From NCBI RefSeq assembly GCF_030547005.1, contig NZ_JAUOPN010000003.1, positions 186,001 through 250,000 on the forward strand: a DNA stretch of 64,000 nt, read 5' to 3'. This stretch comes from Maribacter sp. 1_MG-2023. GTDB lineage: Bacteria > Bacteroidota > Bacteroidia > Flavobacteriales > Flavobacteriaceae. Shown piece after piece: positions 8,002-15,511 of the stretch. The notes below the pieces were generated by a model. It made no database searches, had not been told where the DNA came from, and saw nothing but the letters and a program-made list of their open reading frames with translations. Position numbers and translations under genes: made by a program. How positions within the stretch are numbered: position 1 is the first letter of the stretch; each line of letters opens with the position of its first letter.

Positions 8002-8862
8002 TTACACTTTTTGATTTTTATTGGTTCTAGATATGGCTTCTTTATTTTTCCAATCTATCCAATCTTGCCCTTTTAGCTTGCGCATTAACACGTCATAGTA
8101 GCGCATCACTACAATATTATACGATGCCTTAGCCAAATTCTTAGGGTTATGCGCTAATCCCCTCAAACTCATTGAAAATCCCGGAGTGTTGTATTTCATA
8201 TAATGCCAATAACCTTCTGGCATATATAGAACCTCACCGTGTGATAAAGTAGTTTTGAATCCTTTTGCCTTTTTCAAAGCTGGCCACTTTAAGTAATCAG
8301 GATTTGAGAAATCTATACTCTCATGTGTAATTAGCGAATGGGGAACTTTATAAAGCTTCTCTGTTTCTGACTGAGGAAACAACACAACTTCTTTTTCTCC
8401 ATCGAAATGAAAATGAAATATATTCGCCAAATCGATATCGTAATGCATGAAAGTATACGAGTCTCGTCCGCCGAAAAACATCATTGGCACACCTTTTAAA
8501 AGTCTCAATCCAAAGTCAGGAAACTTATAATCTTTCTGTAGAGCTGGTACTTCCTTTAAAATATTCCAAAGAAAAATTCTATACTTGGTAGGCTCTTTCT
8601 TTAATAGATCCACATATTCTGCCATTTTCATTTTGGCATGTGGTTCATTGAAACCATCTTTATGCTGAACTGGTCTATCATCATACAAAGGCACAGTAAT
8701 ATTGCCCGCTACTTCTTTAATATAGTCTAGGTTCCACTTGTTATAAGCAGGCCAATCTTCAATAGCCTGTTCTAAAACAACAGGTTTTTGAGGTTTAAAG
8801 TAGTCGTTAATAAAGTTGTCCTTGGTAATATGTTTTACCCTCGGAATATCTGCTAACTTCAA
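8002..8862 (-). CDS. Cupin-like (JmjC/Cupin_8) Fe(II)/2-oxoglutarate oxygenase family protein
   Basis: A 286-residue protein with the double-stranded beta-helix of the JmjC hydroxylase group. The metal triad is complete: His140 and Asp142 in FMHYDIDLANIFHF, and His220 in PEGYWHYMKY. Related enzymes hydroxylate protein side chains; some act on ribosomal proteins. The substrate is unknown. The N-terminal segment KPVVLEQAIEDWPAYNKW is typical of the family. It has its own strong promoter and is not obviously part of the biotin cluster next door. Confidence 0.9.
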   Translation of the reverse strand: MKLADIPRVKHITKDNFINDYFKPQKPVVLEQAIEDWPAYNKWNLDYIKEVAGNITVPLYDDRPVQHKDGFNEPHAKMKMAEYVDLLKKEPTKYRIFLWNILKEVPALQKDYKFPDFGLRLLKGVPMMFFGGRDSYTFMHYDIDLANIFHFHFDGEKEVVLFPQSETEKLYKVPHSLITHESIDFSNPDYLKWPALKKAKGFKTTLSHGEVLYMPEGYWHYMKYNTPGFSMSLRGLAHNPKNLAKASYNIVVMRYYDVLMRKLKGQDWIDWKNKEAISRTNKNQKV

Positions 8863-8886
8863 TTACACATGGTTTTTTAGGGAAGC

Positions 8887-8913
8887 CAAAGGTAATTAAC
8901 GTAAAGAAAACAA
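8887..8913 (-). promoter_or_regulatory. Promoter of the cupin-like gene (-33 and -7)
   Basis: On the minus strand TTG (8911-8913), a 16-nt spacer and TACCTTTG (8887-8894). Both parts fit the Bacteroidota sigma-factor consensus. The start codon is 24 nt downstream. Confidence 0.65.
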
Positions 8914-8939
8914 TTTCTTAAAAATGTATTAATGTAACC

Positions 8940-10034
8940 TTAGTCAATAATTTTAGCCTTTTGCTTCGCAGTTTCATTACGCTCAATAGAATGACCTGGT
9001 CTAGACCATTTTGGTTTTTCACCTAAAGATTCAATTTGAGAATCTTCTGCTTCTACCGTTTTAGGCTGTGACACCTTTGTAAATGGCTTTTGCGGATTTA
9101 AACCTAACATCTTGAACATCGCCATATCCTCATTTACATCAGGATTAGGAGTGGTCAATAATTTGTCGCCTGCAAAAATAGAATTCGCACCTGCAAAGAA
9201 ACACATTGCCTGCCCTTCTCTACTCATTTCAGTTCTACCTGCAGATAAACGTACTTGAGTTTCTGGCATTACAATTCTTGTAGTTGCTACCATACGAATC
9301 ATATCCCATATAGAAACTGGCTCAATATCTTCCATTGGGGTACCTTCTACAGCGACCAATGCATTGATTGGCACTGATTCTGGTTGCGGATTCAATGAAG
9401 TTAAAGCAACTAACATACCTGCTCTATCTTCTAACTCTTCACCCATACCAATAATACCACCACTACAAACGGTAACATTACTTTTACGTACATTTTCAAT
9501 AGTATCTAATCGATCTTCAAAGGCACGAGTAGAAATAACATCTTTATAATAATCTTCTGAAGTATCTAAATTGTGGTTGTAAGCATATAAGCCTGCTTCT
9601 GCTAAACGTTTTGCCTGATTCTCAGTAATCATACCCAACGTACAACAAACCTCCATATTAAGCTTATTAATGGTACGTACCATCTCTAATACTTGATCAA
9701 ACTCAGGACCATCTTTTACATTTCGCCATGCAGCACCCATACATACACGAGAACTACCTGATGCTTTTGCCCTAAGCGCTTGAGCTTTAACCTGAGAAAC
9801 TGCCATAAGATCATTACCTTCAATGTCTGTATGGTAACGAGCAGCTTGCGGACAATACCCACAATCTTCTGGGCAACCACCTGTTTTTATTGAAAGTAAA
9901 GTAGAAACTTGAACCGTATTTGGGTCATGATTTTTTCTATGCACAGTTGCAGCTTCATAAAGTAGCTCCATTAAAGGCATATTGTATATTTCTAAAATTT
10001 CTTCTTTTGACCAATTGTGTCTTGCTTTGCTCAT
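8940..10034 (-). CDS. bioB: Biotin synthase
   Basis: A 364-residue radical-SAM enzyme that inserts sulfur into dethiobiotin, the last step of biotin synthesis. The [4Fe-4S]/SAM motif is CPEDCGYCPQ, with Cys54, Cys58 and Cys61. The [2Fe-2S] cluster residues lie further on (SRVCMGAAWR; VCCTLGM; RLSAGRTEM with the Arg ligand). The C-terminal 45 residues are a charged, low-complexity tail beyond the catalytic barrel. It is the last of the leftward biotin genes but has a -7 box of its own, so it may be expressed separately. Confidence 0.97.
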   Translation of the reverse strand: MSKARHNWSKEEILEIYNMPLMELLYEAATVHRKNHDPNTVQVSTLLSIKTGGCPEDCGYCPQAARYHTDIEGNDLMAVSQVKAQALRAKASGSSRVCMGAAWRNVKDGPEFDQVLEMVRTINKLNMEVCCTLGMITENQAKRLAEAGLYAYNHNLDTSEDYYKDVISTRAFEDRLDTIENVRKSNVTVCSGGIIGMGEELEDRAGMLVALTSLNPQPESVPINALVAVEGTPMEDIEPVSIWDMIRMVATTRIVMPETQVRLSAGRTEMSREGQAMCFFAGANSIFAGDKLLTTPNPDVNEDMAMFKMLGLNPQKPFTKVSQPKTVEAEDSQIESLGEKPKWSRPGHSIERNETAKQKAKIID

Positions 10035-10059
10035 ATAATCTTAGGTTGTTACCAGGGTT

Positions 10060-10067
10060 CAAAAATA
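10060..10067 (-). promoter_or_regulatory. Probable -7 element of bioB
   Basis: On the minus strand TATTTTTG, an exact TAnnTTTG match, 25 nt before the bioB start codon. No -33 TTG at proper spacing and no BirA-like long palindrome was seen here. Confidence 0.45.
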
Positions 10068-10147
10068 ACGGAATTTAAATTGAAAAAATAATTGGTAGGT
10101 TTTAAAAAAATTACCACATCGCTACAACTGTTCTCTTTTAACGTAGT

Positions 10148-11359
10148 TTATTCGCTTTTACTTACTAAAATACTCACTGCATTACCACCAAAACCAACCG
10201 CGTTTACCAGTACTTTTTTAATAATTCTACTATTTGATTTTGACTCAAGAAAAGGCACCGAAATCATTTGATTATGCTGTAACATTAAAACTGCTAACTC
10301 TAGATTTAGCATCCCCGAGGTTGCGAAGGTGTGACCAATTTTCCATTTATTGGTAGTTAATTGAGGCATGTAATCCCCGAAAACTTCTTGAATTGCATTG
10401 TATTCTGATGAATCTCCTTTTATTGTACCCGGCGCATGCATTACGATAGCATCTACCTCAGTAACATCTAAATCGCCTAAAGCCATTTTCATAGATTTCT
10501 GAAAACATATGGCATTAGCTGAAATGGAAGTATTATGTTTCAATATTTCTGTTGCATACCCTACTCCATCTATTATTGCCAAGGCATTTTTTATCACTCC
10601 CCATTCTAGACAAGCGACTGAAGCAGCTTCGCCTAATATCATAGAATTATATTCTTTCTTTAGGTTTAATGCTTGGCACGGGTAGCTTCGGCTACGCTCA
10701 ATTACCGTTGATGTATCGACTACCGAACCAGAATTTGACTCGGTTACTTTTGCGTAAATTTTTAATGCCTTCATTTGAGCAATTGTGAAATTGGTCAGCG
10801 GAGCTTCACTGGCACCTACCAAAAACTTAGTTGCCATTCCGCTATTTAGCCAAGCCACTCCGTTCAATACCGAATGCAAACCCGTTGAACAGGTTATGGA
10901 ATGAGATATTTCTGGTCCGGCTGCTCCTAAATCATGAGAAACCCATGATGAAATATTACCCAATGTAGTTGTTGGTGAGCTTAAAGTCGATGAAATACCT
11001 GTTGCTAAATACTCTGAATGATACTGCTCAAATAACTTGGTTGCGCCACGAGACGAACCCATGTTAATTCCGAATTCAGCTGTATTTTCCCAACCCGATT
11101 GCTTCACTGCCATTCTTGAAGCCACCATTGCGAAAAGTACACTGTCATCTAATTTTCTGTATTTACTATCAGACTCCCTTAGTTCCTCTACTAGTAATTT
11201 AGCAGATTTAGACAAAGGAGCCATCCAAGTTTTATCATCATTTATTTTTGACAAAGAGAAATAATGGTCATCGTTCTGATATGACTGCCAAGTTTCTTCT
11301 AACGTGCTACCTAAAGGTGACATTGAAGTAATGGCTGTTATGGATATTTTTTCTTTCAA
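10148..11359 (-). CDS. Beta-ketoacyl synthase (KAS I/II type) of the biotin locus
   Basis: A 403-residue thiolase-fold condensing enzyme. The Cys-His-His set is visible: nucleophile Cys157 (SITCSTGLHS), His308 (VMHAPGTIKGD) and His343 (IGHTFATSGM), plus the glycine-rich C-terminal NAVGFGGNAVS. The gene starts 8 nt after bioA ends, so the two are almost surely co-transcribed. A ketoacyl synthase next to bioA suggests work on the pimeloyl precursor, but that is inference. Residues 205-225 (VTESNSGSVVDTSTVIERSRS) are an extra segment between ALKIYAK and YPCQALN that relatives of this fold lack; its DNA looks like an inserted palindromic repeat, noted separately. Confidence 0.9.
   Translation of the reverse strand: MKEKISITAITSMSPLGSTLEETWQSYQNDDHYFSLSKINDDKTWMAPLSKSAKLLVEELRESDSKYRKLDDSVLFAMVASRMAVKQSGWENTAEFGINMGSSRGATKLFEQYHSEYLATGISSTLSSPTTTLGNISSWVSHDLGAAGPEISHSITCSTGLHSVLNGVAWLNSGMATKFLVGASEAPLTNFTIAQMKALKIYAKVTESNSGSVVDTSTVIERSRSYPCQALNLKKEYNSMILGEAASVACLEWGVIKNALAIIDGVGYATEILKHNTSISANAICFQKSMKMALGDLDVTEVDAIVMHAPGTIKGDSSEYNAIQEVFGDYMPQLTTNKWKIGHTFATSGMLNLELAVLMLQHNQMISVPFLESKSNSRIIKKVLVNAVGFGGNAVSILVSKSE
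10685..10747 (-). repeat. Probable inserted palindromic repeat translated inside the ketoacyl synthase gene
   Basis: 63 nt, exactly 21 codons, inside the ketoacyl synthase gene. On the minus strand it includes GGTTCGGTAGTCGATACATC and, further on, TTGAGCGTAGCCGAAGC. GAGCGTAG(T/C)CGAAG is a motif I recall from dispersed intergenic repeats in Flavobacteriaceae. The frame stays open through it. This is the only copy seen in the window, so repeat status rests on memory and on the misfit with the protein family. Confidence 0.5.
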
Positions 11360-11367
11360 ATTCTAAT

Positions 11368-12642
11368 CTAAAATGTATCTAAAGCCTCAGTGATCGCGTC
11401 GTAAATCTTCTGAAGTTGTATATCTGTAATTACGTAGGGCGGCAATGTATAAATCGTATTACCTAAAGGTCGTAACAACACCCCTCTTTCTAAAAAAAAA
11501 CTGTAAAGTTGATTACGTAAATTACCATAACGTTCCATTTTTATTTCAAGGTCTATAGCAAGAATAGCCCCCATAACCCTTACTTCTTTTACTTTTTTAT
11601 GATTCTGAATTTTGCTAGCATATGCGTTATGAGCATTTTCAATATAGCTTCTTCTTTCTATAATTTCTGGAGAATTCAAAAGCTCTATTCCCGCCAAAGC
11701 AGCTGCACAACCTAAAGGATGCGCACTAAAAGTATGCGCATGAAAAAAACCTTTGTGTACCTCATCACTAAGAAAACGGTCATAAATTTTCTGTGAACAA
11801 CTGGTAATACTTAAAGGAAACATACCTGCCGTTAACGCCTTACTTAAACAAATAACATCAGGTTTATTCGTTAAATTATCTGATGCAAAATTCTTTCCTG
11901 TTTTACCAAAACCGGTCATTATTTCATCGGCAACACATATCACCTCTTGTTCTTGACAAAGACCTATTAACAAATCTAATCCTTCAACAGAATGAAATTT
12001 CATGCCTGCAGCACCTTGTACCAAAGGCTCAAAAACAAAAGCTGCACAGCTATTTTCTTCAAGAATTTGAGTTAACTTAGTTTTTACTTCATTTATATTA
12101 TCTTCTTGTGGCGTAGGAATGCGTACCACCTTTAAAAGAAAATCTTCAAACGGACCATTGTAAGACGATAGACCAGATGCGCTCATGGCACCAAACGTAT
12201 CGCCATGAAAACCATCTTCAAAAGCAATTAGTGTATCTCTTTTTTCTCCGTTATTATGAAAATATTGAAGAGACATTTTTATAGCTGCCTCAATAGCTGT
12301 AGAACCATTATCGTTGAAGAAAATTTTTGCTTGGTTATCTGGCAAAATGGCCATTAATTTTTCAGATAATTCTATTGCCGGTTCGTGGGTTAGACCACTG
12401 AACATTACAAAATCTAACTTTTGCATTTGCTCGGTCATTGCCGAAATTATAGCTTCATTGGCATGACCGTACATTACGGTATACCAAGATGCAATACCGT
12501 CAATATACTCTTTTCCCTCTTCATCAAACAATAAAGCACCCTTTGCACTAATTATAGGTAATTGTGGTTTACCCAACTTATGTTGAGTTAACGGATGCCA
12601 TAAATATTTTTTATCTCGAGTAGATAGATTTTCCACTTTCAT
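11368..12642 (-). CDS. bioA: Adenosylmethionine-8-amino-7-oxononanoate aminotransferase
   Basis: A 424-residue class III aminotransferase. It converts 8-amino-7-oxononanoate (KAPA) to 7,8-diaminopelargonate using SAM as amino donor. Diagnostic features: HPLTQHKLGKPQLPI at the N-terminus (BioA-type), DNGSTAIEAAIKMSLQ, the Asp-Glu pair at 239-240 (VADEIMTGFGKTG) and the PLP Lys268 (CLSKALTAGMFPLS). It precedes the ketoacyl synthase by 8 nt. Upstream is a 403-nt gap that should hold its promoter; GATCTTTG with a TTG 16 nt upstream is the best candidate. Confidence 0.96.
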   Translation of the reverse strand: MKVENLSTRDKKYLWHPLTQHKLGKPQLPIISAKGALLFDEEGKEYIDGIASWYTVMYGHANEAIISAMTEQMQKLDFVMFSGLTHEPAIELSEKLMAILPDNQAKIFFNDNGSTAIEAAIKMSLQYFHNNGEKRDTLIAFEDGFHGDTFGAMSASGLSSYNGPFEDFLLKVVRIPTPQEDNINEVKTKLTQILEENSCAAFVFEPLVQGAAGMKFHSVEGLDLLIGLCQEQEVICVADEIMTGFGKTGKNFASDNLTNKPDVICLSKALTAGMFPLSITSCSQKIYDRFLSDEVHKGFFHAHTFSAHPLGCAAALAGIELLNSPEIIERRSYIENAHNAYASKIQNHKKVKEVRVMGAILAIDLEIKMERYGNLRNQLYSFFLERGVLLRPLGNTIYTLPPYVITDIQLQKIYDAITEALDTF

Positions 12643-13045
12643 AGAATTTATAATTCTTCATTTTATCTATCTTGCAAAGATCGGGAAATAAACCGCAACA
12701 AAGAGATGCCCTTAAAAAGAAACGAAAAAGCATTTTTAAATTTTTCCGAATTGAAGAATACAGCTGTATTTTTCCTATTCTTTTTAATTAGTTTTTTTTA
12801 TTCGTTTCCCTTTTTTCTTTAGAGACTACATCGATCACAATGAAAGTACCTTTATTCTTTTAGGTCAATCTTGGGCAAATGGGATATAAAATTAAATACA
12901 TGATTTACACCCCTAACAATTGTTATTCGTCAGAATAGACGAATTTTCGATAATAAATAAGAAAAGGAAAATTATAGATGCTTATTTAGCCAAACATTAT
13001 AAAGTAATTACCAGTATAGATAATCCCGAGATTTTACGACGATTA
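12643..13045. other. 403-nt gap between bioA and bioD
   Basis: No convincing gene. It holds a near-consensus minus-strand promoter for bioA (GATCTTTG at 12677-12684 on the minus strand), a perfect 14-bp palindrome AATACAGCTGTATT at 12757-12770, and a 43-codon plus-strand frame (TTG at 12920 to TAA at 13051) that overlaps the end of bioD. The frame encodes a Lys/Ile-rich peptide ending SIDNPEILRRLL and could be a small gene, a remnant or chance. Confidence 0.4.
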
Positions 13046-13663
13046 TTATAATGTTCTTAATATTCCCTGAAATTTATCAGCATACTTTTTAATCACCTCT
13101 TTGGTAAATTCTTTTTCTTCTTCTATTCTACCTATTAATGACACTCCCGTTTTATGAAGAATAATATTTTCTGTATGAGGATTTTCATCTCCGCTAAATA
13201 ATACCGAAACATCATAACCTTTGTGCAACAACCATTTTATAGTCAATAGCGAATGATTGATGCTACCCAAATAATTTCTAGAAACCACTATAACTTTATA
13301 ATCTGGCATGATGATGTCGAACATGGTGTCTTCATCATTTAAAGGAACCAAAATACCACCAGATCCTTCAATAATTAAATTGTTGTCTGTTTCTGGTTCA
13401 TTAATATGAAATCTATCAATTTCGATACCTTCAATTTCAGCCGCTGCATGCGGACTCATAGCTGCTTTTAAATTGTAGCTGCTTGGGTGAAATTTAGATT
13501 TCTCATTAGATATCAATCTCTTTACCTTATCTGTATCAGTGTTATCTAAATCACCTGCTTGTACCGGTTTCCAATAATCTGCTTGTAATGCTTCGGTAAA
13601 AATTGCCGATGCAATAGTTTTACCTACCTCTGTTGAAATTCCTGTTACAAAAATTTTTTGCAT
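13046..13663 (-). CDS. bioD: ATP-dependent dethiobiotin synthetase
   Basis: A 205-residue P-loop enzyme that carboxylates diaminopelargonate and closes the ureido ring to give dethiobiotin. The modified Walker A GISTEVGKT is at residues 8-16. KPVQAGD (32-38), the SPHAAAEIEG segment and IIEGSGGILVPLN are the other substrate-site motifs. It is somewhat shorter than the Escherichia coli enzyme. It follows the DUF2007 gene by 6 nt in the bioF-DUF2007-bioD run. One base change would not alter the call; the motifs are clear. Confidence 0.95.
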   Translation of the reverse strand: MQKIFVTGISTEVGKTIASAIFTEALQADYWKPVQAGDLDNTDTDKVKRLISNEKSKFHPSSYNLKAAMSPHAAAEIEGIEIDRFHINEPETDNNLIIEGSGGILVPLNDEDTMFDIIMPDYKVIVVSRNYLGSINHSLLTIKWLLHKGYDVSVLFSGDENPHTENIILHKTGVSLIGRIEEEKEFTKEVIKKYADKFQGILRTL

Positions 13664-13669
13664 CTATTC

Positions 13670-14053
13670 TTACTTTGAGTTAGTTATCATTCCACAATTT
13701 AGGCACTTATATTTTCTTTTTTCAAAAAAAGGAAAAAGTTTATAAAATACTCCCTTGCTGTTATAATATGGTTCAGATTTTTGAGCCTTGCAATTAGGGC
13801 AAACAATAGGTTCCCCATCATTATCTACGGCATAAGCCCTTATCTCATCATAAATGGCAATTGCCCGTTCTTTATCTTTAGAATATACTTGTAATTTTAC
13901 TCCGCCGATTGCATTGCTGATTAACGGATCTGAATTTAAGGTGTTTTCATCCCTAAGAAACACTGGTATACCTTCAGACTCTAGCTTGCCTTTTACAATT
14001 TGCACATCGGCTACGTATTCAAAAGAAGCTAGCTGATAAAATTTATCTTCCAT
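13670..14053 (-). CDS. DUF2007 protein with C-terminal zinc ribbon
   Basis: 127 residues. The first 70 match the DUF2007 (putative signal-transducing) fold: LASFEYVADVQIVKGKLESE, then the segment IPVFLRDENTLN. The C-terminal 50 carry two CxxC pairs, CPNCKAQ and CLNCGM, suggesting a zinc ribbon. DUF2007 modules resemble the PII/ACT group of small alpha-beta domains, but the function is unknown. It lies 3 nt after bioF and 6 nt before bioD, so it is inside a biotin operon, though nothing in the sequence links it to biotin chemistry. Confidence 0.88.
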   Translation of the reverse strand: MEDKFYQLASFEYVADVQIVKGKLESEGIPVFLRDENTLNSDPLISNAIGGVKLQVYSKDKERAIAIYDEIRAYAVDNDGEPIVCPNCKAQKSEPYYNSKGVFYKLFPFFEKRKYKCLNCGMITNSK

Positions 14054-14056
14054 ATA

Positions 14057-15214
14057 TTATATAAAGCTAGCTAACAATTTCACTAATAACCCTATTTCTT
14101 CTTTAGAATTAAAACTATGTAAACAAATTCTAAGTCGTTCTTGACCTTCTGGTACGGTGGGCGACAGAATTGCCTTAATATTGAAACCTTTATCAATCAA
14201 CTTTTTAGACACCAATTTAGCTTTTTTAGAACCAGAAATTATACATCCTTGTATGGCGGTATCACTTGGTATAAAAAACTGTTCTATTTTATGTAAGCCC
14301 AACTGCTTTTTAAAATAAACTATATTTTCGGTTAATAACGATTTGGGTTCTTTACCTAATTCGCCCATATATTCATGTGCCGTTATAATTGTTGCCAAGG
14401 TATGTGGCGTTAATGCAGTGGTATAAATGAACGGCTTGGCAAAATTTACCAAATATTCTTTTAAATCTTCAGAACCAAGTACAGCTGCACCATGGCAACC
14501 AAAGGCTTTACCAAATGTTACCGTTCTTGCAAAAACATCTTTCTCAAGACCTAATTCTGGTATTAATCCTTCCCCATTACTTCCTAAAACACCAACTGTA
14601 TGAGCCTCATCTACTATTAAATGATATCCGTTAGCTGTTGTAAATTTTGCAAATGCTTTTAAGTCGGGCGTATCACCATCCATAGAAAAAATACTTTCGG
14701 TTACTATATAAACTGCATATTTTTCATGCTCATTTCTAGCTGTATTTAGTTTTATCTTTTCTTGTAGGCTTACCAAATCGTTATGTAAAAAACTATACGC
14801 TTTTGCATTGCTCATACGTATACCTTCACGTATACTTGCATGTACAAACTCATCATAAAAAATTAAATCGCCCCTTTGAGGCACTGCACTAAATAGTCCC
14901 ATATTGGCATCGTAGCCCGAGTTAAACACTAAGGCTGCTTCTGCTTTGTAGAACTCCGCCAATATAGACTCCAATTGTTTATATAATTTATGATTTCCTG
15001 ACAATAGCCTTGAACCCCCAGACCCGTTCGACGCTACATTTTCTGTTAACAATAGCTGAAACGTCTTAGAAAATAAAGTTTCGTTGGTAGCAAAACCTAA
15101 ATAGTCATTAGAAAGAAAATCAATTAAGCCTTCGGTAGACTCTAGCGAACGAAAGGTTTCTTCCTTTTTACGTTCTGCCAAGATATTCTGTAATTTTATG
15201 GGTAGTTGGATCAT
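14057..15214 (-). CDS. bioF: 8-amino-7-oxononanoate synthase
   Basis: A 385-residue alpha-oxoamine synthase. It condenses pimeloyl-ACP or pimeloyl-CoA with alanine to KAPA. Key features: SNDYLGFA near 35, GSGGSRLLSGNH at 64-75, the PLP-contact VDEAHTVGVLG at 201-211, and the PLP Lys236 in TVTFGKAFGCHGAA. It heads the bioF-DUF2007-bioD run. A -7 box lies only 4 nt before its ATG, so the message may be leaderless. Related enzymes (Kbl, serine palmitoyltransferase) share the fold, but the biotin context settles the call. Confidence 0.95.
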   Translation of the reverse strand: MIQLPIKLQNILAERKKEETFRSLESTEGLIDFLSNDYLGFATNETLFSKTFQLLLTENVASNGSGGSRLLSGNHKLYKQLESILAEFYKAEAALVFNSGYDANMGLFSAVPQRGDLIFYDEFVHASIREGIRMSNAKAYSFLHNDLVSLQEKIKLNTARNEHEKYAVYIVTESIFSMDGDTPDLKAFAKFTTANGYHLIVDEAHTVGVLGSNGEGLIPELGLEKDVFARTVTFGKAFGCHGAAVLGSEDLKEYLVNFAKPFIYTTALTPHTLATIITAHEYMGELGKEPKSLLTENIVYFKKQLGLHKIEQFFIPSDTAIQGCIISGSKKAKLVSKKLIDKGFNIKAILSPTVPEGQERLRICLHSFNSKEEIGLLVKLLASFI

Positions 15215-15218
15215 AGCG

Positions 15219-15226
15219 CAAAAATA
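15219..15226 (-). promoter_or_regulatory. Probable -7 element of bioF
   Basis: On the minus strand TATTTTTG, then CGCT, then the ATG of bioF. The spacing leaves almost no room for a 5' leader. Confidence 0.4.
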
Positions 15227-15429
15227 GCTTTTCTATGAAATGATTGTGAAGTAATTAACGAATTCCTGTAATTTTTCTAACCTCTATATCCGTATTATTG
15301 AAAATAATTCAATCTTATACTCAAACTACTGATAAAATCATTTTAAAAATCTGACTAATAGTTACTTATAAATATTAAAAATTGTGAAATAAAAAGGATT
15401 TTATACGTGCGAAAAATAAACTTAAAGCA

Positions 15430-15437
15430 TATTTTTG
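15430..15437 (+). promoter_or_regulatory. Probable -7 element of the GAF/PAS sensor gene
   Basis: TATTTTTG matches TAnnTTTG, 74 nt before the ATG at 15512. No -33 TTG at proper spacing. Confidence 0.4.
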
Positions 15438-15459
15438 CCTCTTTTTTAAAGAAATTTCC

Positions 15460-15477
15460 TACTTTAACGTTAAAGTA
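15460..15477. promoter_or_regulatory. 18-bp perfect palindrome upstream of the sensor gene
   Basis: TACTTTAACGTTAAAGTA is fully self-complementary, with no spacer, and lies 34 nt before the start codon, just downstream of a -7 box. It could be an operator or a leader hairpin; I know no regulator for it. Confidence 0.4.
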
Positions 15478-15511
15478 TTAGATTAAGTACATGTCTTTTG
15501 ATAAGGATTAA

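Noticed and set aside
10035-10147. BirA operator upstream of bioB
   Set aside because: No long GTTAAC-type inverted repeat is visible here or upstream of bioA or bioF.
12920-13051. A 43-codon gene in the bioA-bioD gap
   Set aside because: TTG start, no recognised family, overlaps the end of bioD; kept only as an uncertain remark.
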